Source: Streptomyces albireticuli | Lineage (GTDB): Bacteria > Actinomycetota > Actinomycetes > Streptomycetales > Streptomycetaceae | Assembly (NCBI RefSeq): GCF_021228125.1 | Contig: NZ_JAJQQS010000012.1 | Coordinates: forward strand, 62,001-126,000 | Reading direction: 5' to 3' | Length of the DNA: 64,000 nt | Shown: piece after piece, positions 36,674 through 46,624 of the stretch | Layout: the number at the start of each line of letters is the position of its first letter | Position numbering within the stretch: position 1 is the stretch's first letter | Program-made: the position numbers and the translations under genes | Notes under the pieces: generated by a model | What the model was told of the DNA's origin: nothing | The model's database searches: none | The model's input: the letters and a program-made list of their open reading frames with translations, nothing else

Positions 36674-39301
36674 TCAGCGCAGCAGCACCCCCGACGCCCG
36701 GTCCGCGGCCTCCGACGGCAGCGTGACCAGCCCCAGCTCCGCGCCGCTCGCCAGCAGCCGGTGCGCGGGCAGGATCCGGACGGTGTAGCCGAAGGGCCCG
36801 GTGCGGTCGAGGGTGAGCGGGCCCTCGTAGATCCGGCGGCCGTCGGTGCCCGGGCCCGCGGTGGGCTTGAGCGGGAAGGTGCTGGTGCGGCTGAGGCGGT
36901 CGGAGGGGTCGACCCGGCCGGCCACGGCCTGGACCTCGACGTCCGCCGGGTCCAGGGCGCCGAGCGTCACGCTCACCCGCAGCGAGACCGTGGCGCCCAG
37001 CTCGGCCGTGCCGTTCAGGGCCGTGTCCGCCACCGCCTCCACATGGTCCACGGCGACACCCGGCCAGGCGTCCCGCACCCGGGTCTTCCAGGCCGCCAGC
37101 TCCCGGGCCGCGTCCGGGTTCAGCGCCCGCTGGGCCTCGGCCGCGGGGGTGTACAGCCGGTCCACATACTCGCGCACCATCCGCCCGGCGAGCACCTTGG
37201 GTCCCAGGGTGGCCAGGGTCCGGCGGACCATCTCGATCCAGCGCCCGGGCAGGCCGCCCGTCCCGCGGTCGTAGAAGCGCGGGGCGACCCGCTCGGCCAG
37301 CAGGTCGTAGAGGGCCGCGGCCTCCAGGTCGTCACGGCGGTCCTCGTCCGTGGCCGTACCGTCGGCGGTGGGGATCGCCCAGCCGAAGTCGGGCTCGAAC
37401 CACTCGTCCCACCAGCCGTCGAGCACCGAGAGGTTGAGACAGCCGTTGAGCGCGGCCTTCATGCCCGAGGTGCCGCACGCCTCCAGCGGACGCAGCGGGT
37501 TGTTCAGCCAGACGTCGCAGCCCGGGTAGAGCTTCTGCGCCATGGCCATGCCGTAGTCGGGCAGGAAGACGACGCGGTGGCGTACGCGCGGGTCGTCGGC
37601 GAACCGCACGAGCTCCTGGACCAGCCGCTTGCCGCTGTCGTCCGCCGGGTGGGCCTTGCCCGCGACGACGATCTGGACCGGCCGCTCGGGGTGGAGCAGC
37701 AGCTCCATCAGCCGGTCGCGGTCGCGGAGCATGAGGGTGAGCCGTTTGTAGGACGGCACGCGGCGGGCGAAGCCGATGGTGAGGACGTCGGGGTCGAGCA
37801 CGCCGTCGATCCAGCCGAGCTCGGCGGTGCCCGCCCCGCGCTCGCGCCAGGAGGCGCGCAGCCGCTCGCGGACCTCCTCCACCAGCTGCTCGCGCAGGGT
37901 GCGGCGGAGCTCCCAGATGTCGGCGTCGGAGATGTCGGCGACGGCGTCCCAGCGCTGCGAGCCGCCGACGGTCAGGGCGTCCTCGGCGCGGCCGGCGCCG
38001 ATCTGCCGGGCGCCGAGCCGGAGCACCTCGGGGGCGACCCAGGTGGGGGCGTGCACCCCGTTGGTGACGGAGGTGATCGGCACCTCCTCGGGGTCGAAGC
38101 CCGGCCACAGGCCGGCGAACATCTGCCTGCTGACCTGGCCGTGCAGGGTGGAGACGCCATTGGCCCGCTGGGCGAGGCGCAGGCCCATCACGGCCATGTT
38201 GAAGAGGTTGGGCTCGCCGCCGGGGTAGCTCTCCAGGCCCAGTTCGAGCACCCGCTCGACATCGATGCCGGGGAGCTCCCCGGTGTGCCCGAAGTGCCGG
38301 GCGACGAGCTCGCGGTCGAAGCGGTCGATGCCGGCGGGCACGGGGGTGTGCGTGGTGAAGACGGCGCCGGCCCGTACGCACTCCAGTGCGCCGTCGAAGT
38401 CCGCCCCGCGCTCCACGAGTTCGCGGATGCGCTCCAGGCCGAGGAAGCCGGCGTGGCCCTCGTTGGTGTGGAACACCTCGGGTTCGGGGTGGCCGGTCAG
38501 CCGGCAGTACGTGCGCACGGCGCGCACCCCGCCGATGCCCAGGAGCATCTCCTGGAGCAGCCGGTGCTCGCCGCCGCCCCCGTAGAGCCGGTCGGTGACC
38601 TCGCGCTCGCCGGGGGCGTTCTCCTCGACGTCGGAGTCGAGGAGCAGCAGCGGCACCCGGCCGACGCGGGCCTGCCAGATGTAGGCGAGCAGCGAGCGGC
38701 CGCCGGGGAGGGCGAGGGTGACGCGGCTGGGGGTGCCGTCGGGCTCGCGGAGCATGGTGAGCGGGAGCTCGTTGGGGTCGAGCAGGGGGTAGTGCTCCTG
38801 CTGCCAGCCCTCGCGGGAGAGGGACTGGCGGAAGTAGCCGTGGCGGTAGAGCAGCCCGACGCCGATGAGGGGGACGCCGAGGTCGCTCGCGGACTTCAGG
38901 TGGTCGCCGGCGAGGATGCCGAGTCCGCCGCTGTACTGCGGGAGGGCGGCGGTGATGCCGAACTCCGGCGAGAAGTAGGCGACGGCGGCGGGCAGCCCCT
39001 CGGGCTGTTCCTGGTACCAGCGCCGGCCGGTCAGATAGTCGTGCAGGTCGTCGGAGGCCGCGGCGAGCCGCCGCCGGAAGCGGCGGTCCTCGGCGAGGGC
39101 TGCCAGCCGGGTGGCGGGCACGGCGCCCAGCAGCCGCAGCGGGTCGCCGGCGGCGGCCCGCCAGCCCTCGGGGTCGACGGCCTGGAAGAGCTCACGGGTC
39201 TCGGGGTGCCAGGACCAGCGCAGATTGCGCGCCAGCTCACTGAGCGGTCGTAGGGGCTCCGGAAGGACGGGACGCACACTGAATCGACGAATGGCCTTCA
39301 C
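36674..39301 (-). CDS. glgP: alpha-glucan (glycogen) phosphorylase, GT35
   Basis: An 875-aa PLP-dependent phosphorylase that releases glucose-1-phosphate from alpha-1,4-glucan. Family segments are NLRWSWHPETRELF near the N-terminus, FSPEFGITAALPQYSGGLGILAGDH (given as separate blocks FSPEFG and LGILAGDHLK), FHTNEGHAGF, TTHTPVPAG and CGTSGMKAALNG with the PLP lysine. It belongs to the shorter actinobacterial/archaeal-type group with a DUF3417-like N-terminus, not the E. coli MalP type. GTG 39301 gives the usual VKAIRRF start. It is divergent from the XRE regulator and convergent with the M4 protease. Confidence 0.93.
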   Translation of the reverse strand: MKAIRRFSVRPVLPEPLRPLSELARNLRWSWHPETRELFQAVDPEGWRAAAGDPLRLLGAVPATRLAALAEDRRFRRRLAAASDDLHDYLTGRRWYQEQPEGLPAAVAYFSPEFGITAALPQYSGGLGILAGDHLKSASDLGVPLIGVGLLYRHGYFRQSLSREGWQQEHYPLLDPNELPLTMLREPDGTPSRVTLALPGGRSLLAYIWQARVGRVPLLLLDSDVEENAPGEREVTDRLYGGGGEHRLLQEMLLGIGGVRAVRTYCRLTGHPEPEVFHTNEGHAGFLGLERIRELVERGADFDGALECVRAGAVFTTHTPVPAGIDRFDRELVARHFGHTGELPGIDVERVLELGLESYPGGEPNLFNMAVMGLRLAQRANGVSTLHGQVSRQMFAGLWPGFDPEEVPITSVTNGVHAPTWVAPEVLRLGARQIGAGRAEDALTVGGSQRWDAVADISDADIWELRRTLREQLVEEVRERLRASWRERGAGTAELGWIDGVLDPDVLTIGFARRVPSYKRLTLMLRDRDRLMELLLHPERPVQIVVAGKAHPADDSGKRLVQELVRFADDPRVRHRVVFLPDYGMAMAQKLYPGCDVWLNNPLRPLEACGTSGMKAALNGCLNLSVLDGWWDEWFEPDFGWAIPTADGTATDEDRRDDLEAAALYDLLAERVAPRFYDRGTGGLPGRWIEMVRRTLATLGPKVLAGRMVREYVDRLYTPAAEAQRALNPDAARELAAWKTRVRDAWPGVAVDHVEAVADTALNGTAELGATVSLRVSVTLGALDPADVEVQAVAGRVDPSDRLSRTSTFPLKPTAGPGTDGRRIYEGPLTLDRTGPFGYTVRILPAHRLLASGAELGLVTLPSEAADRASGVLLR

Positions 39302-39410
39302 CCTCACGAAGGTAGCGGCGCGGCGGCTCCGGTTTCCGCGTGTTGGACGCAACTGCCTGACCCTGGCAGGGGCAGGCGGACGCCGCGCCCCCTGATGTTG
39401 ACTGGGGCGC

Positions 39411-40334
39411 ATGGACACACCTGCTGAGTTGGGAGATTTCCTCCGTACGCGCCGGGCCCGCCTCCAGCCGGAGGACGTGGGCCTGGTGGCGTACGGGAGG
39501 AGCCGGCGCGTGCCGGGGCTGCGGCGCGAGGAGCTGGCACAGCTCGCCGGGGTGAGCGTGGCGTACTACACCAGGCTGGAGCAGGGGCAGTCGGGGAACG
39601 CCTCGGACGGCGTGCTGGACGCCCTGGCGCGGGCGCTGCGGCTGACCCCGGACGAGCACGCGCACCTGCGGAACCTGGCCCGGCCGGGCCGGACGGGCCG
39701 GACGGGCCGGCGGGCCGGCGCACGGCCGCAGAGCGCGGGGGCGGGGGTGCGGCAGCTGGTGGCGGCGATGGGCACGCCGGCGATGGTGCTGGACCTGCGC
39801 CACGACGTACTGGCCTGGAACCCGCTGGGCCACGCCCTGATGGCGGGCCACCTCGACGCCGGTGGGCCCGACCGTCCGGAGGAGCGGCCGAACACCCAGC
39901 GGATCCTCTTCCTGGACAGCCACGCGCGGGAGCTCTACCCGCGGTGGGAGGAGGAGGCCAAGCGGGCGGTCGCCGCGCTGCGGCTGGCGGCGGGCGCCCG
40001 CCCGGAGGACCGGCGGCTGGCGGAGCTGATCGGCGAACTCTCCATGCGCAGCGAGGAGTTCGCGGCGCTGTGGGCGCGGCATCCGGTGCGGGACTGCACC
40101 TCGGGGACGAAGGTCTTCCACCATCCGCTGGTGGGGTCGATGTCCCTCCAGTTCGAGATGATGCGGCTGCCGGACACGGACGGCCAGCGGCTGCTGGCCT
40201 TCAGCGCGGAGCCGGGTTCCCCGTCGGAGGCGGCGCTGCGGCTGCTGGCCGCGTCGGTCTCGGAGACGGCCATTCCGCGTCCGCATGGTGGACCGCGCAT
40301 GGGTGCGGACCGCTCCCGGGGGATCACCGGCTGA
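39411..40334 (+). CDS. XRE-family regulator with MmyB-like ligand domain
   Basis: A 307-aa regulator. The N-terminal helix-turn-helix (about 8-85) contains PGLRREELAQLAGVSVAYYT and RLEQGQ. The C-terminal MmyB-like, PAS-type domain (about 105-275) contains TPAMVLDLRHDVLAWNPLG and the late FHHPLVGSMSLQFE. In this family the pocket may bind a lipid or small molecule. It is divergent from glgP with 109 bases between and upstream of glgE, so it could control either; that is inference. ATG 39411 follows TTGACTGGGGCGC, a poor ribosome site. Confidence 0.9.
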   Translation: MDTPAELGDFLRTRRARLQPEDVGLVAYGRSRRVPGLRREELAQLAGVSVAYYTRLEQGQSGNASDGVLDALARALRLTPDEHAHLRNLARPGRTGRTGRRAGARPQSAGAGVRQLVAAMGTPAMVLDLRHDVLAWNPLGHALMAGHLDAGGPDRPEERPNTQRILFLDSHARELYPRWEEEAKRAVAALRLAAGARPEDRRLAELIGELSMRSEEFAALWARHPVRDCTSGTKVFHHPLVGSMSLQFEMMRLPDTDGQRLLAFSAEPGSPSEAALRLLAASVSETAIPRPHGGPRMGADRSRGITG

Positions 40335-40381
40335 TGCAGCGGGGCGACCCGGAAATACGCCACGCGTACGCGCGGGTCACG

Positions 40382-40446
40382 GGCGGCCGGACGGTACTAC
40401 GGCCTTCCGCGGCGGATCAGGGCGGGCGTTACCCCGTCCGGCCGCC
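40382..40446 (+). terminator. inverted repeat after the XRE regulator gene
   Basis: GGCGGCCGGACGG (40382-40394) and CCGTCCGGCCGCC (40434-40446) form a perfect 13-bp stem with a 39-base loop, 48 bases after the regulator stop. It is probably a terminator; the long loop makes this less sure. Confidence 0.5.
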
Positions 40447-40540
40447 GCTTACCCCCTTTTCGCTCATTGCACACGATCGGCTCAACGAGGAGACTTCATA
40501 CGGGTGACGGAGTGCCGTCCGTCCTCCCCACACGGTGCCA

Positions 40541-40566
40541 GGGGAACTACGCACCGGTAGTTCCTC
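40541..40566 (+). promoter_or_regulatory. leader hairpin upstream of glgE
   Basis: GGAACTAC (40543-40550) and GTAGTTCC (40557-40564) form a perfect 8-bp stem with a 6-base loop, extendable to 10 pairs with one wobble. It covers the final codons and stop (TAG, 40558-40560) of a short leader ORF, the layout seen in translation-coupled leaders. Confidence 0.4.
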
Positions 40567-40729
40567 CGGGGCGGGCATGCCCGGCCGGGACCGGTGGGAA
40601 AGCTCCATCGGTATGCAGGGAAGTCACGCGCCAGCCGTATCGCCTCCTCCGCCCTCGCCCCCGTCGCACGGTCCCGTCGTCTCCGCATTTCTTCCGCACC
40701 CACCCGGGTGAACGCGGACCGGAGCGGTC

Positions 40730-42814
40730 ATGCCCGCACCCGGCCGGCCGCCGACGGAGCAGATAGAAAGAACCGAACCCGTAAGGCCGCCCGATTCCGT
40801 CGAACCTCCAGGTGATCCCATGATCGGTCGCATCCCCGTCCTGGACCTCGGCCCGCTCGTGGACTGCGGTCGCAGGCCCGTCAAAGCGGTGGCCGGTGAG
40901 ACCTTCCAGGTCACCGCCACGGTGTTCCGCGAGGGGCACGACGCGCTGGGCGCCAATGTGGTCCTGCGCGATCCCGCGGGCCGGTGCGGCCCCTGGACGC
41001 CGATGCGGGAGCTCTCGCCCGGCACCGACCGGTGGGGCGCGGAGGTGACGCCCGGCACCGAGGGCCGCTGGACGTACGCGGTGGAGGCGTGGGGCGACCC
41101 GGTGGCGAGCTGGCGGCACCAGGCGGGCATCAAGATCCCGGCGGGCATCGACACCGAACTGGTCCTGGAGGAGGGCGCCCTGCTCCATGAGCGGGCCGCC
41201 GCCGGGGTGCCCAAGAACGAGGGCCGTGAGGTCGTGCTCGCGGCGGTCGACGCGCTGCGGGACACCGGCCGCCCGGCCGCCGCCCGGTACGCCGCGGCCC
41301 TCGCGCCCGCCGTCTCGGCCGCCCTGGCCGCCCATCCGCTGCGCGAGCTGGTCACCACCAGCCGCCCGGTGCCGGTGCTCGTGGAGCGCGAGCGGGCCCT
41401 CTTCGGCTCCTGGTACGAGCTGTTCCCCCGCTCCGAGGGCGCGCTGCTGCCACCGGACGGCCCGCCCGTCAGCGGTACGTTCCGCACGGCGGCGGAACGG
41501 CTGCCGGCGATCGCGGCGATGGGCTTCGACGTCGTCTACCTGCCCCCGGTGCACCCCATCGGCACCGCCTTCCGCAAGGGCCCCAACAACTCCCTGACAG
41601 CGGGCCCGTACGACGTCGGCAGCCCCTGGGCTATCGGCTCCGCGGACGGCGGCCACGACGCGCTCCATCCGGACCTCGGCACCTTCGAGGACTTCGACCA
41701 CTTCGTGGCGCGGGCGCGCGAGCTGCGGATGGAGGTGGCGCTGGACCTCGCGCTCCAGTGTTCCCCGGAGCACCCCTGGGTGCACAAGCACCCCGAGTGG
41801 TTCCACCACCGCGCCGACGGGACCATCGCCCACGCCGAGAACCCGCCGAAGAAGTACCAGGACATCTACCCCCTGGCCTTCGACGAGGACTTCGACGGAA
41901 TCGTCCGGGAGACGCTGCGGGTGATGCGCTTCTGGATGGGCCACGGCGTGCGGATCTTCCGGGTCGACAATCCGCACACCAAGCCGGTGGTCTTCTGGGA
42001 GAAGGTCATCGCCGAGCTGGGCCGCACCGACCCGGACGTGGTCCTGCTCGCCGAGGCGTTCACCAGGCCCGCGATGATGCGCACCCTCGGCGCGGTCGGC
42101 TTCCAGCAGTCCTACACCTACTTCACCTGGCGCAACGGCAAGCGGGAACTCACCGACTACCTCACCGAGCTGGCGGGCGAGGCGGCCGCCTCCATGCGCC
42201 CCAACCTCTTCGTCAACACCCCCGACATCCTGCACGCCTATCTCCAGGAAGGCGGCCGGGCGGCGTTCGAGATCCGGGCCGTGCTCGCCGCCACGCTCTC
42301 CCCCTCCTGGGGCGTCTACGCCGGCTACGAGCTGTGCGAGAACACCCCCGTGCGGCCGGGCAGCGAGGAGTACCTGGACTCCGAGAAGTACCAGCTGCGC
42401 CCGAGGGACTGGGCGGCGGCCGAGCGGGCGGGCACCAGCCTGGCCCCGCTGCTGACGCTCCTGAACCGGCTGCGGCGGCGTCAGCCAGCCCTGCGCCGGC
42501 TGCGCAACCTGCGCTTCCACGACGCCGACAACGACGCCGTCATCGCCTACTCCAAGCGGGCCGGCGGCTCGTGCGTCCTCATGGTCGTCAACCTCGACCC
42601 CCACCACACCCAGGAGGCCACGGTCTCGTTGAACATGCCGGAACTCGGCCTCGATTGGCACGAGTCCGTCCCGGTGCGCGACGAGCTCACCGGAGAGACC
42701 TATCACTGGGGCAGGGACAACTATGTGCGCCTCGAGCCGGGCCGTTCCCTCGCGCCCGCGCACGTGTTCTCGCTGCGACCGTCCTCACCGATCGGAGGGT
42801 CACCCACACCATGA
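40730..42814 (+). CDS. glgE: alpha-1,4-glucan:maltose-1-phosphate maltosyltransferase GlgE
   Basis: A 694-aa GH13_3 enzyme that extends alpha-1,4-glucan by two glucose units from maltose-1-phosphate. The catalytic residues are D413 (FRVDNPHTKP), E442 (LAEAFTRP) and D499 (NTPDILHAY), spaced exactly as in the well-studied S. coelicolor enzyme (29 and 57 residues apart). Other marks are CSPEHPWVHKHPEWF and AENPPKKYQDIYP. ATG 40730 gives the length known for Streptomyces GlgE; ATG 40820 is an alternative. The stop overlaps the treS start by four bases (ATGA). Confidence 0.97.
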   Translation: MPAPGRPPTEQIERTEPVRPPDSVEPPGDPMIGRIPVLDLGPLVDCGRRPVKAVAGETFQVTATVFREGHDALGANVVLRDPAGRCGPWTPMRELSPGTDRWGAEVTPGTEGRWTYAVEAWGDPVASWRHQAGIKIPAGIDTELVLEEGALLHERAAAGVPKNEGREVVLAAVDALRDTGRPAAARYAAALAPAVSAALAAHPLRELVTTSRPVPVLVERERALFGSWYELFPRSEGALLPPDGPPVSGTFRTAAERLPAIAAMGFDVVYLPPVHPIGTAFRKGPNNSLTAGPYDVGSPWAIGSADGGHDALHPDLGTFEDFDHFVARARELRMEVALDLALQCSPEHPWVHKHPEWFHHRADGTIAHAENPPKKYQDIYPLAFDEDFDGIVRETLRVMRFWMGHGVRIFRVDNPHTKPVVFWEKVIAELGRTDPDVVLLAEAFTRPAMMRTLGAVGFQQSYTYFTWRNGKRELTDYLTELAGEAAASMRPNLFVNTPDILHAYLQEGGRAAFEIRAVLAATLSPSWGVYAGYELCENTPVRPGSEEYLDSEKYQLRPRDWAAAERAGTSLAPLLTLLNRLRRRQPALRRLRNLRFHDADNDAVIAYSKRAGGSCVLMVVNLDPHHTQEATVSLNMPELGLDWHESVPVRDELTGETYHWGRDNYVRLEPGRSLAPAHVFSLRPSSPIGGSPTP

Positions 42815-44544
42815 TCGTCAATGAGCCCGTCCACGACACGTTCGAGGACACCCCCGCCAAGGACCTGGATCCCGACTGGTTCAAGCGCGCCGTCTTCTAC
42901 GAAGTGCTCGTGCGGTCCTTCCAGGACAGCGACGGCGACGGCATCGGCGACCTCAAGGGTCTGACGGCCAAGCTGGACTACCTTCAGTGGCTGGGCGTCG
43001 ACTGCCTCTGGCTGCCGCCGTTCTTCCAGTCCCCGCTGCGCGACGGCGGCTACGACGTCTCCGACTACACCGCGGTGCTTCCGGAGTTCGGCGACCTCGC
43101 CGACTTCGTGGAGTTCGTGGACGCGGCGCACCAGCGGGGCATGCGCGTCATCATCGACTTTGTCATGAACCATACGAGCGATCAGCACGAATGGTTCCAG
43201 CAGTCCCGCACCGACCCCGACGGCCCGTACGGCGACTACTACGTCTGGGCCGACGACGACAAGCAGTACCAGGACGCGCGGATCATCTTCGTGGACACCG
43301 AGTCCTCGAACTGGACCTTCGACCCGGTCCGCAAGCAGTACTTCTGGCACCGCTTCTTCTCCCACCAGCCGGACCTGAACTACGAGAACCCGGCCGTGCA
43401 GGAGGAGATCCTGGCCGCCCTCCGGTTCTGGCTGGACCTCGGCATCGACGGCTTCCGGCTCGACGCGGTGCCGTACCTCTTCGCCGAGGAGGGCACCAAC
43501 TGCGAGAACCTCCCGCGCAGCCACGAGTTCCTCAAGCGCGTCCGGGCCGAGATCGACGCCCACTACCCGGACACCGTGCTGCTGGCCGAGGCCAACCAGT
43601 GGCCCGAGGACGTCGTCGACTACTTCGGCGACTACGCCGCGGGCGGCGACGAATGCCATATGGCGTTCCACTTCCCCGTGATGCCGCGCATCTTCATGGC
43701 CGTCCGGCGGGAGTCCCGCTATCCGGTCTCGGAGATCCTGGCCAAGACCCCGGCCATCCCGTCCGGCTGCCAGTGGGGCGTCTTCCTGCGCAACCACGAC
43801 GAGCTCACGCTCGAGATGGTCACGGACGAAGAGCGCGACTACATGTACGCGGAGTACGCCAAGGACCCGCGGATGCGCGCCAACATCGGCATCCGGCGCC
43901 GCCTGGCCCCGCTGCTCGACAACGACCGCAATCAGATCGAGCTGTTCACCGCGCTCCTGCTGTCGCTGCCCGGCTCGCCGATCCTCTACTACGGCGACGA
44001 GATCGGGATGGGCGACAACATCTGGCTGGGCGACCGCGACGGGGTGCGCACCCCGATGCAGTGGACGCCCGACCGGAACGCCGGCTTCTCCTCCTGTGAC
44101 CCCGGCCGGCTGTATCTGCCGACCATCATGGACCCGGTCTACGGCTATCAGGTCACCAACGTCGAAGCCGCCATGAGCAGCCCCTCCTCGCTGCTGCACT
44201 GGACGCGCCGCATGATCGAGATCCGGAAGCAGAACCCCGCCTTCGGACTCGGCTCGTACACCGAGCTGGCCTCCAGCAACCCCGCCGTGCTCGCCTTCCT
44301 GCGCGAGGTCCGCGTGCCGGGGCAGCGGGACGACGACCTGGTCCTGTGTGTGAACAATTTCTCCCGTTTCGCACAGCCGACCGAGCTCGACCTCCAGATG
44401 TTCAGCGGCCGCCACCCGGTCGAGCTCATCGGTGGAGTGCGCTTCCCGGCCATCGGCGAGCTGCCCTATCTGCTCACCCTGGCCGGCCACGGCTTCTACT
44501 GGTTCCGGCTGCGCCACGGCGCGCCGCCGCCGGCCGGGCACTGA
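42811..44544 (+). CDS. treS: trehalose synthase TreS
   Basis: A 577-aa GH13 enzyme that interconverts trehalose and maltose. The triad is D218 (FRLDAVPYLF), E260 (LAEANQWPEDV) and D330 (RNHDELTLE). The family's EF-hand-like calcium loop DSDGDGIGDLKG is at about 39-50. No maltokinase domain is fused: the kinase is the separate next gene. Translation is coupled to glgE by the ATGA overlap, so maltose made here feeds the maltokinase-GlgE route. Confidence 0.97.
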   Translation: MIVNEPVHDTFEDTPAKDLDPDWFKRAVFYEVLVRSFQDSDGDGIGDLKGLTAKLDYLQWLGVDCLWLPPFFQSPLRDGGYDVSDYTAVLPEFGDLADFVEFVDAAHQRGMRVIIDFVMNHTSDQHEWFQQSRTDPDGPYGDYYVWADDDKQYQDARIIFVDTESSNWTFDPVRKQYFWHRFFSHQPDLNYENPAVQEEILAALRFWLDLGIDGFRLDAVPYLFAEEGTNCENLPRSHEFLKRVRAEIDAHYPDTVLLAEANQWPEDVVDYFGDYAAGGDECHMAFHFPVMPRIFMAVRRESRYPVSEILAKTPAIPSGCQWGVFLRNHDELTLEMVTDEERDYMYAEYAKDPRMRANIGIRRRLAPLLDNDRNQIELFTALLLSLPGSPILYYGDEIGMGDNIWLGDRDGVRTPMQWTPDRNAGFSSCDPGRLYLPTIMDPVYGYQVTNVEAAMSSPSSLLHWTRRMIEIRKQNPAFGLGSYTELASSNPAVLAFLREVRVPGQRDDDLVLCVNNFSRFAQPTELDLQMFSGRHPVELIGGVRFPAIGELPYLLTLAGHGFYWFRLRHGAPPPAGH

Positions 44545-44859
44545 GAGCCGGACCCCGTGCGCGTCCCGATCGGCCGCGCACGGGCGGTTTTCCCTTCCGA
44601 ACCCTGGGAACCCTCACTACTACGCACGGGCCGGGCCGACCGGATCGCCATCGCTCGAATCCGCCGCGGCGGCCGCACAGACCGCCCTCCGCACGCACCG
44701 CTAGCACCGCACGCATCGCACGTACCGCATGCAGAGGCCGCTGGGGCTGACCGTACGGACGATCCTCGCCCGACACGTCCCGCACCGCGCACCGGTCAAA
44801 GCCGCAATCCGGGACACTTTGCCCTACCTGTCGTGTGCCCGGGGAAAGGACGCGACGCC
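44545..44859 (+). other. 315-base gap between treS and the maltokinase gene
   Basis: I see no gene. The segment 44690-44735 is a low-complexity run of GCACGCA/CGCACGTACCGC units. The maltokinase gene may have its own promoter here, since the other junction in this cluster is an overlap. Confidence 0.4.
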
Positions 44860-46560
44860 ATGTCGGACGCTGCACCGTCCCGCCGGGAAACCGCCCGCCG
44901 GGGGACGCCCCCCGGACCGCTGCTGTCCTCGGTCCGCGCCGGGTCGGGCACGGCCGCGCCCCGGCCGGACGCCGAGGGGCCGGGGCTGCTCGGCTCGCTG
45001 GTGCCGCTGCTGTCCGAGTGGCTGCCGTGTCAGCGGTGGTTCGCGGGAAAGGGCCGCCCGATCACCGGGTTCACCCTCGTCGCGGCCACCGAGCTGCTCC
45101 CCCACTCCGCCGGGGGCTCCGCGCCGGGCCTGCTCCACGTCCTCGTCCGGGCCCAGCAGCCCGGCTCCCCCACCGGCCACACGGGCCCCACGGGAGCCAC
45201 GGCGGCCGGCGGCCCCGCCGTGCACGCGGGTACCGACGACTGCTACCAACTGCTCCTCGGCGTCCACGACGTCCTGCCGCCGCACCTGGCCCCCGCCCTC
45301 ATCGGCCGGCCCACCGGCGGCCCGCTGCGCGGCCGCGCCGTCTACGAGGGCCTCGCCGACCCCCGGCTGGCCGCCCTGCTCCTGGAGCGGCTGCGGGTGC
45401 CCGGCCGGCTGGGGCCGCTGCGCTTCACCCGCGAGGAGGGCGCCGTCATCGCCGCCGGACTGGCACCGCGGATGCTCAGCGCCGAGCAGTCCAACTCCTC
45501 CGTCGTCTACGGCGAAACGTATATCCTCAAGCTCTTCCGCCGCGTCTGCCCCGGCACCAACCCCGATCTGGAACTGCCCCTCGCGCTCGCCGGCACCCCC
45601 TGCGACCGGGTGCCGCCGCCCGCCGCCTGGTTCGAGGCCGAGCTGCCCGGCAGCGACGCGGGGCCCATGACCCTCGGCGTGCTCCAGCCCTACCTGCCGG
45701 GCTCCGCCGACGGCTGGCAACTGGCCCTCAGCGCGCTGGCGGTACGGGCCGACTTCACCGCCTCCGCGCGCGCCCTCGGCCACGCCACCGCCGAGGTGCA
45801 CGGCGCGCTCGCCGAGGCGCTCCCCACGGTCGTCCTGCGCCGCCCCCAGCTCGAACACCTGGCCGCCTCGATGGCCCGGCGGCTGGACGCCGCGGCCGAC
45901 GCCGTCCCCGCCCTGCGCCCCTACCGGGCCGCGCTGCGCTGCGCCTACGACGAACTGGCGGCGCTCGGCCGGGCGGGCCGCACCTGGCGCGCCCAGCGCA
46001 TCCACGGCGACCTGCACCTGGGGCAGGCGCTGCGCACGGCGCGGGACGGCCGCTGGGCGCTCATCGACTTCGAGGGCGAACCCGCCCGCCCGCTGGCCGA
46101 GCGCTGCCGCCCGCAGCCCGCGGCCCGGGACGTGGCCGGCATGCTGCGCTCCTTCGACTACGCCGCGGCGGTCGGCCGGGCGACCGCCACCACCTGGTCG
46201 GCCCGGGCCCGCGCCGCGTTCTGCGAGGGCTACGCCGGGGTGCGCGAGGACCCTCGCGAGGACCCACAGCTGCTGCGCGCCCACGAGACCGACAAGGCCG
46301 TCTACGAGGTCCTCTACGAGGCCCGGCACCGCCCCGACTGGCTCCCGGTCCCCATGTCCGCGATCCGCCGGCTCGCGGACCCCCGGGCCGTGGACGAACG
46401 GGACGGGCCGGGACCGTCCACCGCCCGGGCGCCCGGCACGGGCGCCGCCGCGCGGGCGGCCGCCGTGACGTACCGGCACGGCCCCGGCGCGGACGGCGCG
46501 GCCCGCCCCGGAAGCACCCCCGGCCCCCCGGGGCCGCCGGGCCCCGAGGAACCCACGTGA
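44860..46560 (+). CDS. pep2: maltokinase (Pep2/Mak)
   Basis: A 566-aa kinase that makes maltose-1-phosphate from maltose and ATP, the donor for GlgE. N-terminal cap: LPCQRWFAGKGRPITGFTLV (about 57-76). The kinase core has the catalytic loop RIHGDLHLGQ (about 380-389) and the metal motif LIDFEGEPARPL (about 404-415), as in aminoglycoside-phosphotransferase-like kinases. ATG 44860 has AAAGGA about ten bases upstream. The C-terminal 60 residues are Ala/Gly/Pro-rich and probably unstructured. It is followed 64 bases later by glgB. Confidence 0.94.
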   Translation: MSDAAPSRRETARRGTPPGPLLSSVRAGSGTAAPRPDAEGPGLLGSLVPLLSEWLPCQRWFAGKGRPITGFTLVAATELLPHSAGGSAPGLLHVLVRAQQPGSPTGHTGPTGATAAGGPAVHAGTDDCYQLLLGVHDVLPPHLAPALIGRPTGGPLRGRAVYEGLADPRLAALLLERLRVPGRLGPLRFTREEGAVIAAGLAPRMLSAEQSNSSVVYGETYILKLFRRVCPGTNPDLELPLALAGTPCDRVPPPAAWFEAELPGSDAGPMTLGVLQPYLPGSADGWQLALSALAVRADFTASARALGHATAEVHGALAEALPTVVLRRPQLEHLAASMARRLDAAADAVPALRPYRAALRCAYDELAALGRAGRTWRAQRIHGDLHLGQALRTARDGRWALIDFEGEPARPLAERCRPQPAARDVAGMLRSFDYAAAVGRATATTWSARARAAFCEGYAGVREDPREDPQLLRAHETDKAVYEVLYEARHRPDWLPVPMSAIRRLADPRAVDERDGPGPSTARAPGTGAAARAAAVTYRHGPGADGAARPGSTPGPPGPPGPEEPT

Positions 46561-46624
46561 ACCGTCGACCCGCACCAGACACGACTCCCCGGTCACCGGC
46601 CGGGGCCGCGAGGAGGACCGCCCC

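Larger units (their letters stand above)
40335..40729. other. 395-base leader region of glgE
   Basis: No full gene is supported. It contains a long inverted repeat (40382-40394 with 40434-40446, 13 bp, probably the XRE gene terminator), a possible 18-codon ORF (GTG 40504 to TAG 40560, with GAGGAG upstream), a hairpin over the end of that ORF, and a palindrome CGGGCATGCCCG at 40572-40583. Confidence 0.45.

Noticed and set aside
36566..39253. 895-codon plus-strand frame opposite glgP
   Set aside because: Shadow of the phosphorylase gene, which is intact on the minus strand; the frame has no recognisable motif.
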